Shown here: positions 36,011 through 49,599 of the stretch, piece after piece
Numbering within the stretch: position 1 is the first letter of the stretch
How the letters are laid out: every line of letters starts with the position of its first letter
Origin: Mimachlamys varia
Taxonomy: Eukaryota > Mollusca > Bivalvia > Pectinida > Pectinidae
Length of the DNA stretch: 64,000 nucleotides
Assembly: GCA_947623455.1 (NCBI GenBank)
Contig: OX392532.1
Location: forward strand, 52,455,058-52,519,057
Direction: 5' to 3'
Notes under the pieces: generated by a model
Seen by the model: only the letters and a program-made list of their open reading frames with translations
What the model was told of the DNA's origin: nothing
The model's database searches: none
Translations under genes and position numbers: made by a program

Positions 36011-38405
36011 TAGCTCACCTGGCCCAAAGGGCCAAGTGAGCTTATGTGATGGTGCAGCGTCCGTCGTCCGTCCGTCCGTCCGTCCGTCCGTCCGTCCGTC
36101 CGTCCGTCCGTCCGTCCGTCCGTCCGTCCGTCCGTCCGTCCGTCCGTCCGTCCTGCGTCCGTCAACTTTTTCCTTTAAACGACTTCTTCTAAAATACTGA
36201 AAGGCCCAGTGACATGAAATTTGGCTGGTAGATTTCTTGGAAGGAGCTGAACAAAGTTTGCGAAAAAAAATCACTTTGACCTAATTTCAAGGTCACAGGG
36301 GTCAAAAATGTCGAAATCTTCAAACAACTTCTTCTAAAATACCGTCAGGCATAGATACTTCATATTTGACCAGTAGCTTCCTTAGATGAAGTTAAATAAA
36401 GTTTGCGAAAAGAAATGACCTTGACCTATATTCAAGGTCACAGTGAGGTTAAATCTATTTTAACCTTTAAACGACTTCTTCTGAAATACCAAAAGCCCTA
36501 GAAACATGATATTTGGCTGAAATGTCCCTTGGATGAAGCCCGACAGAGTTTGCGAAAAGAAATGACCTTGACTTATATTCAAGGTCACAGGGGTCAAATC
36601 TGTTAAAACCTTTAAACGACTTCTTCTGAAATACCAAAAGCCCTAGAAGCATGATATTTGGCTGAAAGGTTCCTTGGATGAAGCCGGACAAAATTTGCGA
36701 AAAGAAATGACCTTGACCTATATTCAAGGTCACAGGAGTCAAATCTGTTAAAACCTTTAAACGACTTCTTCTGAAATACCAAAAGCCCTAGAAGCATGAT
36801 ATTTGGCTGAAAGGTTCCTTGGATGAAGCCGGACAAAGTTTGCGAAAAGAAATGACCTTGACCTTTATTCAAGGTCACAGGAGTCAAATCTGTTAAAACC
36901 TTTAAACGACTTCTTCTGAAATACCAAAAGCCCTAGAAGCATGATATTTGGCTGAAAGGGTCCTTGGATGAAGCCGGACAAAGTTTGCGAAAAGAAATGA
37001 CCCTGACCTATATTCAAGGTCACAGGGGTCAAATCTGTTAAAACCTTTAAACGACTTCTTCTGAAATACCAAAAGCCCTAGAAGATGATATTTGGCTGAA
37101 AGGTTACTTGGATGAAGCCCGACAAAGTTTGCGAAAAGAAATGACCTTGACCTATATTCAAGGTCACAGGAGTCAAATCTGTTAAAACCTTTAAACGACT
37201 TCTTCTGAAATACCAAAAGCCCTAGAAGCATGATATTTGGCTGAAAGGTTCCTTGGATGAAGCCCGACAAAGTTTGCGAAAAGAAATGACCTTGACTGAT
37301 ATTCAAGGTCACAGGGGTCAAATCTGTTAAAACCTTTAAACGACTTCTTCTGAAATACCAAAAGCCCTAGAAGCATGATATTTGGCTGAAAGGTTCCTTG
37401 GATGAAGCCCGACAAAATTTGCGAAAAGAAATGACCTTGACCTATATTCAAGGTCACAGGGGTCAAATCTGTTAAAACCTTTAAACGACTTCTTCTGAAA
37501 TACCAAAAGCCCTAGAAGCATGATATTTGGCTGAAAGGTTCCTTGGATGAAGCCGGACAAAGTTTGCGAAAAGAAATGACCTTGACCTATATTCAAGGTC
37601 ACTGGAGTCAAATCTGTTAAAACCTTTAAACGACTTCTTCTGAAATACCAAAAGCCCTAGAAGCATGATATTTGGCTGAAAGGTTCCTTGGATGAAGCCC
37701 GACAAAGTTTGCGAAAAGAAATGACCCTGACCTATATTCAAGGTCACAGGAGTCAAATCTGTTGAAACCTGCAAACGACTTCTTCTGAAATACCAAAAGC
37801 CCTAGAAGCATGATATTTGGCTGAAAGTTTCCTTGGATGAAGCCCGACAAAGTTTGTGAAAAGGAATGACCTTGACCTATATTCAAGGTCACAGGGGTCA
37901 AATCTTTTAAAACCTTTAAACGACTTCTTCTGAAGTTCCAAAAGCCCTAGAAGTATGATATTTGGCTAAAAAGTTCCTTGGATGAAGCCTGACAAAGTTT
38001 GCAAAAAGAAATGACCTTGACCTATATTCAAGGTCACAGGGGTCAAATCTGTTAAAACATTCAAACAACTTCTTCTGAAGTACCAAAAGCCCTAGAAGCA
38101 TGACATTTGGCTGAAAGGTTTCTTGGATGAAGCCTGACAAAGTTTGCATAAAGAAATGACCTTGATCTTGATTTGCCTAGAGACATGATATTTGGCTGGT
38201 AGCGTCCTGGGATGAAGCCAAACAAAATTTGAAAATGAAAATGATGTTGTCTTATAAGGTCACAGGGGTAAAATATGTTTAAATCTTAAGATGTTCTTCT
38301 AATTGTCTTACATTAAAAGATTTTAGGGGACTTTAGGGTTACACTATAATATAAGTCAGAGATTGATACCAGGTGAGCGATGCAGGCCCATTGGGCCTCT
38401 TGTTT
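36011..38405 (+). mobile_element. Helentron-like element B
   Basis: Same ends and orientation as element A, 123 bp downstream of it. It has a longer (CCGT)n tract (36059-36152, about 23 repeats) and about 14 core units. The last units and right end are nearly identical to those of element A, implying recent common origin or exchange. Frames encoding RPSV or DGRT repeats come from the microsatellite. Confidence 0.85.
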
Positions 38406-39650
38406 ATGTTTGATGTCAAATTTCACAGAAACTAACGAAAATATTCATACAATCGATATCCGATTACGTTGCCCGTAATTTTAGTACAATTTTTCTTACA
38501 AACAAATAACATTTTGACCTTATAAATACTTGATAAAGTGTGCTTGTGAGTATTTACGACTTTGGTACAAAATGGCCTCGTTCTAGCATGACCAGAACGG
38601 AACAAGGTTTTCATATGTACTATCAGATGCCCTATGGGTATGTCTAACCGGACATTAGGTAAGGGATCGATTTCCTTCTTGGGCGGTTTTAGAGCATTCC
38701 TGCAACGGCACCTTTCAAAGGTGCAGCATATGTGTGTTGCTTTATCTTTTAAAGATACTCAATTAAGTAAGCGACATCAGAAGATATGCTGTTGATATGA
38801 TAATAATACATCCCTACGTCAAATCTCAGCTTTATACTCGAGACATTGACAGAGTTTAGACGAATTTAATTGTTACGATTGGTGTCGTGGCATATATGTG
38901 TATTACCCCTGTGCAGTTTATAAAACGCCGCCAGACAATACCTTCAAAACAACTGTATAAAGTAAGCAACATCAGAAGGTATGTTGGTATGACTATACTA
39001 CACTTATTTACCAAAGTTCAACCAAATATTCGACAAACTAAATGAGATCGGTGACATTGCCCTCAACAGGTCATTAAGCGTCTTCAGAATATATAACTTA
39101 AATTATTTTATAAACACTAAGCGGCGTCAGATTATGTGTTATTCACAAGACGAAGATACAGCTTATAAATGTTTATGTCGATATTTAAAACATTGAGTTT
39201 TTATGGGCGACAGCGTGACACATGTATGTATATAACTCTTACAGATCGTGAAACGTCTTCACAATTAACAAAGTCGAATTGATTGTCAGCTACATTCTAA
39301 AATATGAATTGAAAACATGTACCGAGATGCCCTTGCTTATTTATATATATATATAAATATCAAATAGGTTTTGTGATGATAGCACTCGTAATTTATTGAA
39401 CAATTTGGAGTTCAATACAAATATGATGTCGCTGCTGCCATCAGAGAAATATGGCCTGTCTCGGCTTGCGGACTCCGAGACGTTGCAAATTAACTCTATT
39501 AATGTTTAACTTATCGCAACATTTATAAAACACATTGCATAGTGCAGTGATAACGGTCATCTGCAATAAATTGAAGATCTGTATAGTTCTTTGTTGGTTA
39601 TTGTAAAGTGGCTGAAAGATATAAACATATCTGAGCCCTGTGACTTGAAC
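38406..39650. other. AT-rich DNA with a weak tandem repeat
   Basis: TAAGTAAGCGACATCAGAAG near 38765 recurs as TAAAGTAAGCAACATCAGAAG near 38960 and more weakly near 39115, suggesting an old 160-195-bp tandem repeat. No gene seen. Confidence 0.4.
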
Positions 39651-40030
39651 GGGGGTCAATAAATGTTATCTATTTGAACTTTGTAGCCCTTCATCACACC
39701 ATGCTTCTGACCAAATATCTGTGAACAAGGCCTTTCGGTTATTGAGAATTCGCTCGGAGATTTTTAACACATTTTGACCGCTGTGAGCTTTAGGCCAATG
39801 TCATTTATTTGAACAAACTTGGTAGTCATTTTCCCAGCATGCAACTGGCAAAAAACTATTGTATAAGTATCCCTGGCCTTTATTTTAATGACAAGAAGTT
39901 GGTTGAGAAGTTTTAACATATTTGACCTTGAACGCGGGTCAAGGTAATCCATTTGAACAAAATTTTGCAGCCATTCCTCCCAGAACACAACATGCCAAAT
40001 ATCAGTTCTCTAGCTAGGTCTTTCGGTTAT
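39651..40030. repeat. Relic of a ~145-bp Helentron-like core
   Basis: Three diverged units with ATTTGAACAA, CTTTCGGTTATTGAGAA and, at 39912-39935, TTTGACCTTGAACG plus GGGTCAAGGTA. No conserved ends found. Confidence 0.5.
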
Positions 40031-41275
40031 GGGAAAAAATGTTTGATGATTTAAAGAAATACATTTAAAATAATAAAGGACAATTGTAAAATCCAGTACG
40101 TGTTTATTAACTACTAATACACATTATTTTAGCCAGCTTTTACGTAAACAGTGTAAAAGTTCGATCACTGGGAAAAGCTCTTATAAAACAGGAAAGTAGT
40201 TCCGGCAAAACCTTAGATTTTCTCTGCAGCATTTCATATTTTCTCTGCAAAATCGGATATTTTACTGAACATCACAGCAGTGATAATTTAAGTTTGATCT
40301 GTTTGATAATTTACCATGTTTTCACATGCAAAAATATAATACATTGTACTGTTACTTTGTAAAGTCTTTAGTTGGATTTTATTTGTAATGTTGTTATGCG
40401 AAAAATTATCACTAATGGCAGTAACCCATATAGTGCTGTAAACAGAGGGCACATATATAAATTGTGTTGTGCAACCTTAAGCCTACCCGGCAGAAGTATA
40501 AAGTTATTGCCCCTGAAAAATCATTCAGTGGTCAGATTGGAGAAACCACAGACCGGGAAACAGGCCAATTTTATATAATGTCAAGATCTTAAAACTTTTT
40601 TATCTAAAAAAAATAAAGATGTGACCATAACATCCGAACAAATTATTTTTGTTTTATGTGCATCTTATGATAACTCAACAAAAGCCGTTATATGTGTTAA
40701 TGTTATAGCTTTTCGAAGTGAAATGCCAATTTTTAGAGGGTTCGAAGAAAACACAAAAAAGTTCTGACGTTTTCTAAATAATGCCCAAAATTGCATCCCC
40801 AAGGGCCATAACTCGACTATTGTCGAATCAAAATGTCGTTAAGGAAAATACAACTTATAATGATGCTGTATGATGCAGTTTAATTCATTTTTTCGGTATA
40901 CTGTATCTATTACCAAATTTAAGAGGTGCAGCATATGTGTGTGTTACGTGATCTTTATAATGACTTGTCATGGTAGTCAAGCATATCAAGTTTTAAAAAT
41001 GGTTGAAAACTGTAGGAGGATATCTCCGGCCAAATAAAAGTTAACGACGGAAGGACGGACAACGCTATACCATAATACGTCCTGATTTTTGACGGGCGTA
41101 TAAAAAACAACGAGAATTCTCTAATGTATCTGACATCGCCATCTTTATAACCAGGAGCCCAACAGACAGCAAGTAAACTTTAGAGCCAAACAGGAATGAG
41201 TACTCGGTGTCAAAGCCACACTTTGTGTCAAAGTCTGACTTAAAAACCTATTCACTATAGTTTTAAATACATATC
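40031..41275. other. AT-rich DNA with one repeat end
   Basis: 40930-41100 (GGACGGACAACGCTATACC and TTTTTGACGGGCGTATAA) looks like the end of another dispersed element. A 68-codon plus-strand frame at 40372-40578 has no recognisable domain. Confidence 0.4.
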
Positions 41276-42055
41276 AAATACAAGAGATTCCAGAGGGATC
41301 TTGGCGCCCACTATCGATAATTTTTCATTTGTTCTTAGAAAGAAGGATCCTTTCCCTTCTTATTTTAACTTTCATTTATGTATTTAATCTTAGTTATATG
41401 AATTTCTTTTAGAAAATAATAAAAGTTGAAAGAAAGTCTCTTGTCAGGATTTTGTTTTTCTGATCAGTTCCAAATTCCAAATCCATCTAGTACTTCTTAA
41501 AAAATAGTACTAAACAAACTTCAATGGCAAAATCTAAGATGACCGCCTTTCAGCCATTTTGTTTTATTCGATCAGTCCCAAAATCTAAAGGGCAAAACTA
41601 GGCACCAGGAGGGACCTACATATGAAATTTGAGAAAGATGAATCAGTACTTCTCAAGAAATAGCGATAACAAACTTTCAATGGCAAAAACCAAGATGGCC
41701 ACTTTTCAGCCAGGTTTTTTTTTTTATCAAACCCAAAATCAAAAGGGCATAATTCAGCACCAAGGAACCTACATATGGAAATTGAGCAAGATTCATTCAA
41801 TAATTCTCTCTCAAGAATTAGTGATACCAAACTTTCAATAGCAAAATGCAAGATGGCCGCCTTTCAACCATTTTATTTTCCGATCAGTCCCAAAATCAAA
41901 AGGGCATATCTAGGGACAAAGGGGAACCTACATATGCAATTTCAGAAAGATCCATTCAGTACTTCTCAAGAAATAGCGATAACAAGTATTGTTTAAAGAC
42001 GGACGGACTGCGGACGCAGGGCGATTTGAACAGCCCACTATCTGATGATGGTGGA
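41276..42055 (+). mobile_element. Dispersed element with ~157-bp tandem core, partner of 29691-30425
   Basis: Three core units begin near 41521, 41678 and 41836 with CAATGGCAAAATC-type sequence followed by AAGATGGCC. Each ends with TACTTCTCAAGAAATAGCG. The overlapping open frames at 41585-42079 follow the core repeat. Confidence 0.7.
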
Positions 42056-42509
42056 CTAAAAACGGGTCTTGGAAATTAACATAATGTGCAACAAGAAGTG
42101 ATCCATTGATCTTATTCTTCTTTTTTTATTACTATAAGATTCGTTCATGACCAGGGGTGTCAACTGGAGGGTTTTTCAAATTTGGTAAAATCCGAGGGTG
42201 GAAATTTCCTATCTTGCACCTTTGGTCATGAAAGAGTATTTTTCTCTCATTTCATCTACCTGAATAAGCTTAAATACCATGAAAATACTTTTGATTGGCC
42301 ACCATTTTGAAAATATCAACTTTCCCCTTGAGCTTTTTTGACGAAAACAAATGATACAGCGAGATTAAACATACCCCATAATTACAAACGAGGTTTGCGC
42401 AGAAAAATAATCACAGCTTTCAAATGTACACGGTTTAAATATCATTAAAAGTTTTAATTTCATCACGTCGCCATTTTTCTCTTTTTGGCATAAAATTTTA
42501 CCGAACTCG
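42056..42509. other. Unassigned DNA
   Basis: No gene or clear repeat recognised. Confidence 0.3.
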
Positions 42510-42544
42510 TGACGTCACGTCATATTTGCGCCATTGTGACGTCA
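42510..42544. promoter_or_regulatory. Paired CRE/ATF palindromes
   Basis: Two perfect TGACGTCA sites at 42510-42517 and 42537-42544, each within GTGACGTCAC. CREB/ATF bZIP dimers bind this palindrome. No adjacent gene start is evident, so function is uncertain. Confidence 0.4.
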
Positions 42545-42739
42545 CGCCGTGGCTGTATTGCATGGGTAAGTGTGTAATACAACCACAGCGATCATAGGTG
42601 TATTGCCCTAGACAGGCCAGTATTACACACCTGGAAATGAGAGAAAACATAGTATGTCATTAATGAATGATATTCTTATAACATACAATATAAATAGTTT
42701 GATATTAATAATAATTCGAAGTTCTTACATACTGCTTTA
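42545..42739. other. Unassigned DNA with a short hairpin
   Basis: GTGGCTGTATT (42550) and AATACAACCAC (42577) are inverted around a short loop. Nothing else seen. Confidence 0.35.
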
Positions 42740-43058
42740 TTATTACCTAAAGGTCGTCTCAAAGCGGTCCACAAATTATTATCCGTGGTTAAAGGACCTT
42801 CGCAATCAGCACCTTACGTTATTATCTCCCTGGGGAGCATACATGCAATCGGTGCTGTCATCTCGGTGCTCAACGCTAGAAATCTACAACTTCTAGCACC
42901 GACACTGTCCAACCACGTCCTCAATTACAGCTGAGTAGACTGGAACAAGTGGAGTAAAGTATTTTGCTAAAGGATACAACACAAGAGCCGTAGGCAGGAC
43001 TCGAACTCGCAACCCTTCTATCACGTGCCCGGCGTCCTACCAACTTGCCTTCTCAAAG
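42740..43058 (-). mobile_element. tRNA-derived SINE with a conserved central domain
   Basis: On the minus strand the tRNA head has a box A-like AAGTTGGTAGGACG (43034-43047) and box B GGTTGCGAGTTCGAGTCC (42997-43014). The body includes GCTGAGTAGACTGGAACAAG then AGTAAAGTATTTTGCTAAAGG on the plus strand. This resembles a central domain shared by several metazoan SINE families. Which superfamily it belongs to cannot be settled by eye. Confidence 0.65.
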
Positions 43059-43199
43059 TAAGTACTAGATAATAGTCATGTTTCACCTTTCATCACCTAC
43101 AGACAATCACGGTATTAATCAAGTAACAGGGGAAGTAACTCAGAATCATTCCGGTAAAAAAATGCCACATACAAGCATGCAAATTATTTGTTCTGTATG

Positions 43200-43562
43200 C
43201 AGTGAAACATCTCTGTTGAGACCACCTTTCGGATTGCTTTATAATGTTTAAAAACACAGTAATTGAAACTGATTCACCAATTTGACACAAAAATACAGCT
43301 TACTGATCTGACACCCGACAGTGTACACCAGGTGACTATTTGGTCTGTGTAGTGAGATGAAACGTAGTTCAAACGTGGTGTTTGGCCCTTTTCAAAAATG
43401 GTCTTAATAGCTACATTGTAGGTGGTCTTAATAGCTAGGTGATCTTAATAGTGAAGCTTTAAATACCAAAAATCATAGAAGATTTTTTCCGGATTAAAAT
43501 GAAGTGGGCTTTATATTGAGGTGGTCTTAATTCTGGGATGGTCTTTATGTGAAGTTTCATTG
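43200..43562. mobile_element. Tigger/pogo-type MITE
   Basis: The left end CAGTGAAACATCTCTG then GAGACCACC and the right end (reverse complement CAATGAAACTTCACAT then AAGACCATCC) are inverted repeats. TA follows the right end. Further AAGACCACC-type subrepeats lie inside. It is 363 bp with no coding capacity. Confidence 0.65.
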
Positions 43563-43756
43563 TATCTAAGTGGTGTCATACAACATCATCAACAAGACAT
43601 CCTATGCAGTTTTGAACAGAGATGAGAAATAATCCAATTAGCCATTTCCTCCATAAACACTTCACATTCAAAGTAGTTCTCCTTTATGAATACATTGGTC
43701 ATCCTTCGGGTCGGATAGTTTAAAAAGGCTCTTCCAGTATATTAACAAAGAAGGAC

Positions 43757-44122
43757 AACAAGAGGCTCAATGGTGAAAGATTTTATTCGTGTGACCTTGA
43801 ATATTGGTCATGCAGATTTTTCGTCAGTTTTGCCGGGTTTTATCTAAGGAAACTTTCAGCCTAACATTATGCTTCAAGGCTTGTTGGTCAATCAGGAAAA
43901 AAAGTGTTTAAATGTTTTAACAATTATGACCACTGTGACCTTGAATATGGGTTCAGTTCATTTTTTTCGCAAACTTTATTCAGCTCCTTACAAGAAAGTT
44001 ATCAGCCACATTTCATGTCATTAGGCCTTTTGTAGGTATTTTGTTTAAATGAAAAGTTCATGGAGGCAGGACGACGGACGACACACAATCACATAAGCTC
44101 ACTTGACCCTTCGAAACTTAAT
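43757..44122 (-). mobile_element. Decayed Helentron-like element E
   Basis: In reverse orientation to elements A-D. The plus strand starts AACAAGAGGCTCAATGG (the right end) and closes with GACGACGGACGAC, then CACATAAGCTCACTTGACCC (the left end). One or two core units remain, with TGACCTTGAATAT. Confidence 0.7.
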
Positions 44123-44344
44123 AAATTGGGGAAATGGCATGATTATGTATTACACAATTTCTGAATTGTAAATAGAACCATTGACCTTCTGTCACATTGT
44201 TTGTTTTTAATGTCAACATGGATGCACTTTATGTGCAACCTAAGTATTCATAACGTCCTCTTGCACCAAGATTGTATTTATAATGACAATAAATAATTCA
44301 TATTGACACTAAATATAATCTGAAAGACGTTCAATGATTAAGAA

Positions 44345-45686
<1,342 letters not shown>

Positions 45687-45700
45687 CTGAAACACGACAA
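45687..45700 (-). other. 3' splice acceptor of ZNF locus 3 exon
   Basis: Minus strand GTCGTGTTTCAG precedes GTACATTAAAAGTGACAC, homologous to the other three loci. The exon begins at 45686. In phase 1 it reads YIKSDTLVEEKRKEDIQYDV, then TAG. Confidence 0.7.
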
Positions 45701-45737
45701 AAAGAACCAGGATGATATCAGTTATACCCTGTATACG

Positions 45738-45836
45738 AAACCCGTGCTATCTACACTATATATATGATCCTCGTTAACAAATTGTCACAATAGTTTATCA
45801 CATACATTTAGTGAAAATACAACTAGTTTTCTGATC
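45738..45836 (+). repeat. ~110-bp dispersed repeat, copy 2 (beside ZNF locus 3)
   Basis: Partner of 30600-30705. It lies in the presumed intron of locus 3, antisense to that locus, whereas copy 1 is sense to locus 2. It therefore moved independently of the ZNF exon or was inverted. Confidence 0.75.
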
Positions 45837-46599
45837 AAGGCAGGGCACTCGCTTGTGACGTCATTACTGGCCGTGAAAATCAAGCCATGGCCATATTACA
45901 CTGTTTTACACAGTGTATATCTATCAAACATTTAAAACAGCAAATCTTGCGATAGTTATGTATTGATAAACACTGAAATATTTGAAATTGAATCCATGCC
46001 TGATTTTAATTTATATTGGTTAAAACGGTGTTTTGTCAGGCATTTGAATGCTAGTTTCGTTCGTCAATTTCCCGAAGAATCTCGTAGTCAGAGATGTTAG
46101 GTCCTCTATTTAATTCATCTAGATATATTTACCATTAAATGGCATTGTCACTACATGTATATAACCCTACCAAATTCAGTTGGCATGCCGTCATAACTGT
46201 TACGCTGGATACCATTGACCGTCCCCGGGCGATGGCTGTTCTTTTCATTGAACAAGCATATATATATGCGACAAATACATTTATTGAGTTAAATGCTGAA
46301 AAATAAAATGTGTTATTAATTGTTTTATGAGATGAACAGATTCTTAAAATGGTAAATATAAGTATTGAACTGCTTTCAGTTGGCAATAAAGTTGGAAATA
46401 CAAAGAATATGTAGCAAAATGAAAAACAAAAAATTAAAGACTTATATGGTTCGTAACTGTATATCTTTGCAAAATGTTTAATTATAACATTTCTGCATGA
46501 AAATAAATCGAACAGAAAATGGCACACAGCTGAGAATTTAAACCATAACTACTGCTTTGTTGAGATTAAAATATCACTAAAAGTTAGTAAAGGTATAAT
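45837..46599. other. AT-rich, presumed intronic DNA
   Basis: Contains one TGACGTCA at 45856-45863 and a small hairpin around 45895-45920 (ACACTG and CAGTGT). A 130-codon minus-strand frame at 46135-46527 is hydrophobic and Ser/Ile-rich, as expected of AT-rich non-coding DNA. Confidence 0.4.
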
Positions 46600-46830
46600 C
46601 TACAAAAGATCGATCCTGCTTCGATCCTGTCCGATCCTATTAATCTTCGCCCAATCCTCTCGGTCCTGTGCGTAGTGGAATCGACTCGTTTCTCTGTTTA
46701 CAAAAAACTTGCTTCGAATTCAGAAGACTTATTATACCGCTCTAGATCTATTTCCTTTCCACAAGATTCCCCACGGCCTATACAGGTAAGACACATACAC
46801 AACCCACAGACAGTGTATCTTATGTAAACA
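46600..46830 (+). repeat. Dispersed repeat, inverted partner of 22960-23165
   Basis: Contains repeated GATCCTGTCCGATCCT-like stretches, CCACAAGATTCC, GGCCTATACAG and CAG|GTAAGAC at about 46784. It is either a mobile repeat or a duplicated donor-bearing exon. Confidence 0.45.
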
Positions 46831-47203
46831 CATGAGGGTTAAATGCTATGAAGCTGAGATATAATGCGTGTTCCATTTAATTATCGGAAATTCGTTCGGC
46901 GCAAGTGACGCCACCCCCCCCCCCCCTCCACCATCATCACCACCACCATCACCACCCTGTCTGTGACCAGATAATTATGTTTAGAAGTGAAATATAAGAC
47001 AACCACTGTTCAGTGAACACTGAAACTACTTGTGCACATTTTGTATTAACTTAAGATGATAAGTTCTGTGTTAATTAGAATATCACCACCCCAACATCAA
47101 TTAACTTAATTTAACTTGCGATCGAAATTGGTCAGTAATCATTATTACGTGTACAAGAACTTGACCAAAGGTACACTTAACAATATACGATGTAGCCTCT
47201 GTC
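46831..47203. other. DNA with a poly-C and CAC tract
   Basis: 46912-46965 is a run of C followed by CCACCATCATCACCACCACC-type sequence. No gene seen. Confidence 0.5.
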
Positions 47204-47316
47204 CACAGGGGCACGCAAAGACTTTTGTATTGATAGTGTTTGACTTACAGTCGCTAGGTGTACTGGAGCGACTAAGTCAAACAATATAAATATAAAAGTC
47301 TTGGCGTGCCCCTGTG
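47204..47316. ncRNA. Long near-perfect hairpin, possible miRNA-like precursor or foldback MITE
   Basis: CACAGGGGCACGCAAAGAC opens the left arm and GTCTTGGCGTGCCCCTGTG closes the right arm. The arms match over about 43 bp with few mismatches. The stem continues through ACTTACAGTCGCT and AGCGACTAAGT to an 11-nt loop. Total length is 113 bp. A transcript would fold into a roughly 50-bp stem. Flanks share CTCTGTC, which may be a target duplication. Transcription is not shown. Confidence 0.45.
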
Positions 47317-47454
47317 CTCTGTCTCTACCTGTGGAAGGACATTTGGATTGTTTAAAGTGGATAAAAATCACTGTTCAAAAATAAGCTAAGAAGTCTCATT
47401 TCTAGAAAGCATAAAAAAACTTAAACTTCCCTTATGGAAATGAGAGGCTTCTTG

Positions 47455-47605
47455 CACTGTTTGCAGCAAATTTGCCGCAAATATTCAGAATTTGTATGCA
47501 AATTAGTTTTCTTGCAAACAATTGCTGCAACATTGCCGCAAACAGTTGCTGCAATGTTGCAGCAAAACAGTTGCTGCAACTTTGCTGCAAACAGTTCCTA
47601 AAAAA
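47455..47605. repeat. Short-period repeat rich in TTGCNGCAA
   Basis: Repeated GTTGCTGCAA and TTGCCGCAAA motifs, some self-complementary. The 110-codon plus-strand frame at 47472-47804 begins here with Asn/Ala/Cys repeats and is not a credible gene. Confidence 0.6.
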
Positions 47606-49595
47606 AACCAAGAGACATAGAAATAATCAACTTTCAAATTGTTTAATGAATCATATCATCAACTCACTTGATGAAAAATACTATATGTATTTAGATTCTG
47701 TAAGAAAAAGTAGACATGGACTATTGATGGAATACACATTGAAATTTTATATTAAAAAAAAACAGGTTCAAGTGCCAGAAAAGTTTTTTTCCATATCATT
47801 ATAGATTGTAAGACAAGTAATCTAAACACATGTATGAGTCTGAACAAATATAACACCCAGATCAGTTAAAAAATCTGTGTATTTCAGTCTTTGAAGTAAG
47901 AAAATCCAGGCAGATTTTGTAGTCCTCCTGGAAAAGTTGCAGGCTGTATTTATACATATCTGGACTGATATTCAAAATCCATTCGTAATCCCTGTTTAAA
48001 CAGATATTTTAATCCAGCTTGCAGTTCACAAATTAAAATCATTGAGGTTTAACACAGACAGTTTCCACAAAGACCCATCATCACTTTTCACACTTGGTTA
48101 TATTCTTCAAATTTCATTCCTGGTAACTATATATTATTTTGTATTCCAGGAACAGGTAAATCCTAGTTTCAATCTTAGAATTCTTGTTCACGGAATAACT
48201 TATCCTCTTCTGCCATGCACTATCCATCTCCTGGTCTGTCATCAGCAGTGCCACTATTCAAAATTCCACTGTCACATGATGTATAATCTGGAATGGATTT
48301 GTAACAGAACTGTATTTCTGATAGAAATGAGATCAATCAAATATGAGATTTATGCGTTTACTTTCAGCATAAAACTAGCATGTTTATGTGATTTTTGGTG
48401 GCATCGACAGCATTTCATTCTTTTTCATTTAAAAATATTCTGAATAAATTTGTTTTCGGTTTTGTAGCTTAAAATAAGCTGCTTAACTTGAAGTTAATAA
48501 TTAAGCATTTCGAAGTTGAAGTTGAAGGCGTTCCTGAAATTCCAATATGAATTAAGTTATTAATAGCAAAGCCTTATTTCAAATGGTACTGTAGCTAAGG
48601 TGTTACAACTGTTTGGTTGACAATAGATTTACTTGTTAAAAAACCTAAAAGCAAAACAAGAATTTTTTCAGTTCTTCGATCGTATATATATATTGAGGTT
48701 TTCTGCAATATTATCTTTGGTTATTTTTAATATCAAATACTGGTTTGAACCCAAAATAATAAACATTTAGAATACAAAATAGTTGCAGATAATTTGTTGC
48801 TATTGTAATATGACACCTCTACTATTTAATGTGTTAATTATCTTAATTCCATAGAAGAATTTGATTTAAAAAACTGAATTTTACTCAGTATATTACTTAA
48901 AGAAAATAAAAGTCTCTATACTGTTTATTTTCTAAAATGTCTCAAAATTCCTGAATGTACAGTACTGATAACAATCTTTATAACATGAGTCAGCAGCTGC
49001 TCTCCATGCCAGCCCTGACCTCTTACTGTGGCAGGTCATTTGGCCCAACTTATATACACTAAACACAGAATCCTGGCTGCTATGTAATGTATATGTAGAG
49101 ACAGTAAGTTTACACTGACTGTTACTGATTCCAACAGCATGTCCATATGTGCTCATAATCAGGAAGTTACTTAGCTTATAAGTGTCTTAATATTAAATTT
49201 ACATTTCATGAAGTTTATGGTAAAACTAGCAATTAATTCTCTGCACCATTCATTTGCTGATGTTTATTCTCACTGCTATACTAGCTACAAACATTGTAGG
49301 CATACAACATTAGGGGTATGACCAGGGTTCTCATTAAAAGCTGGTTGCCGGCAAAAGTAGCCAGTTATTCACCAACTTTGAACCGGCAATTTTCCAGAAT
49401 TTTATATATGTCAACATTACAGAATGTGAAAATTCAACCAGCTATTCTTTCAAAGTCCACCAATTTTTGCAAAACTTAGTGAGAACACTGATGACTTAAT
49501 ACATCATGATATTTACAAAACAACCCACCTTGCTTTGTTATTCAGATTAATTCTGGCACTGGATATTTATCATAAGTATCACAAATATTTCATAC
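47606..49595. other. AT-rich, presumed intronic DNA
   Basis: No gene recognised. Frames at 48042-48443 (plus, 133 codons) and 48932-49156 (minus, 74 codons) show no domain, repeat or coding bias I can see. If the exon at 49600 belongs to ZNF locus 3, this is its first intron. Confidence 0.4.
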
Positions 49596-49599
49596 ATAC

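Noticed and set aside
34091..36274. Frames with RPSV or DGRT repeats
   Set aside because: Produced by the (CCGT)n microsatellite in elements A and B.
46135..46527. 130-codon hydrophobic minus-strand frame as a membrane protein
   Set aside because: Composition is that of AT-rich non-coding DNA, with no recognisable domain, splice context or relatives in the window.
48042..48443. 133-codon plus-strand frame
   Set aside because: No domain, no start context and AT-driven composition; probably intronic.
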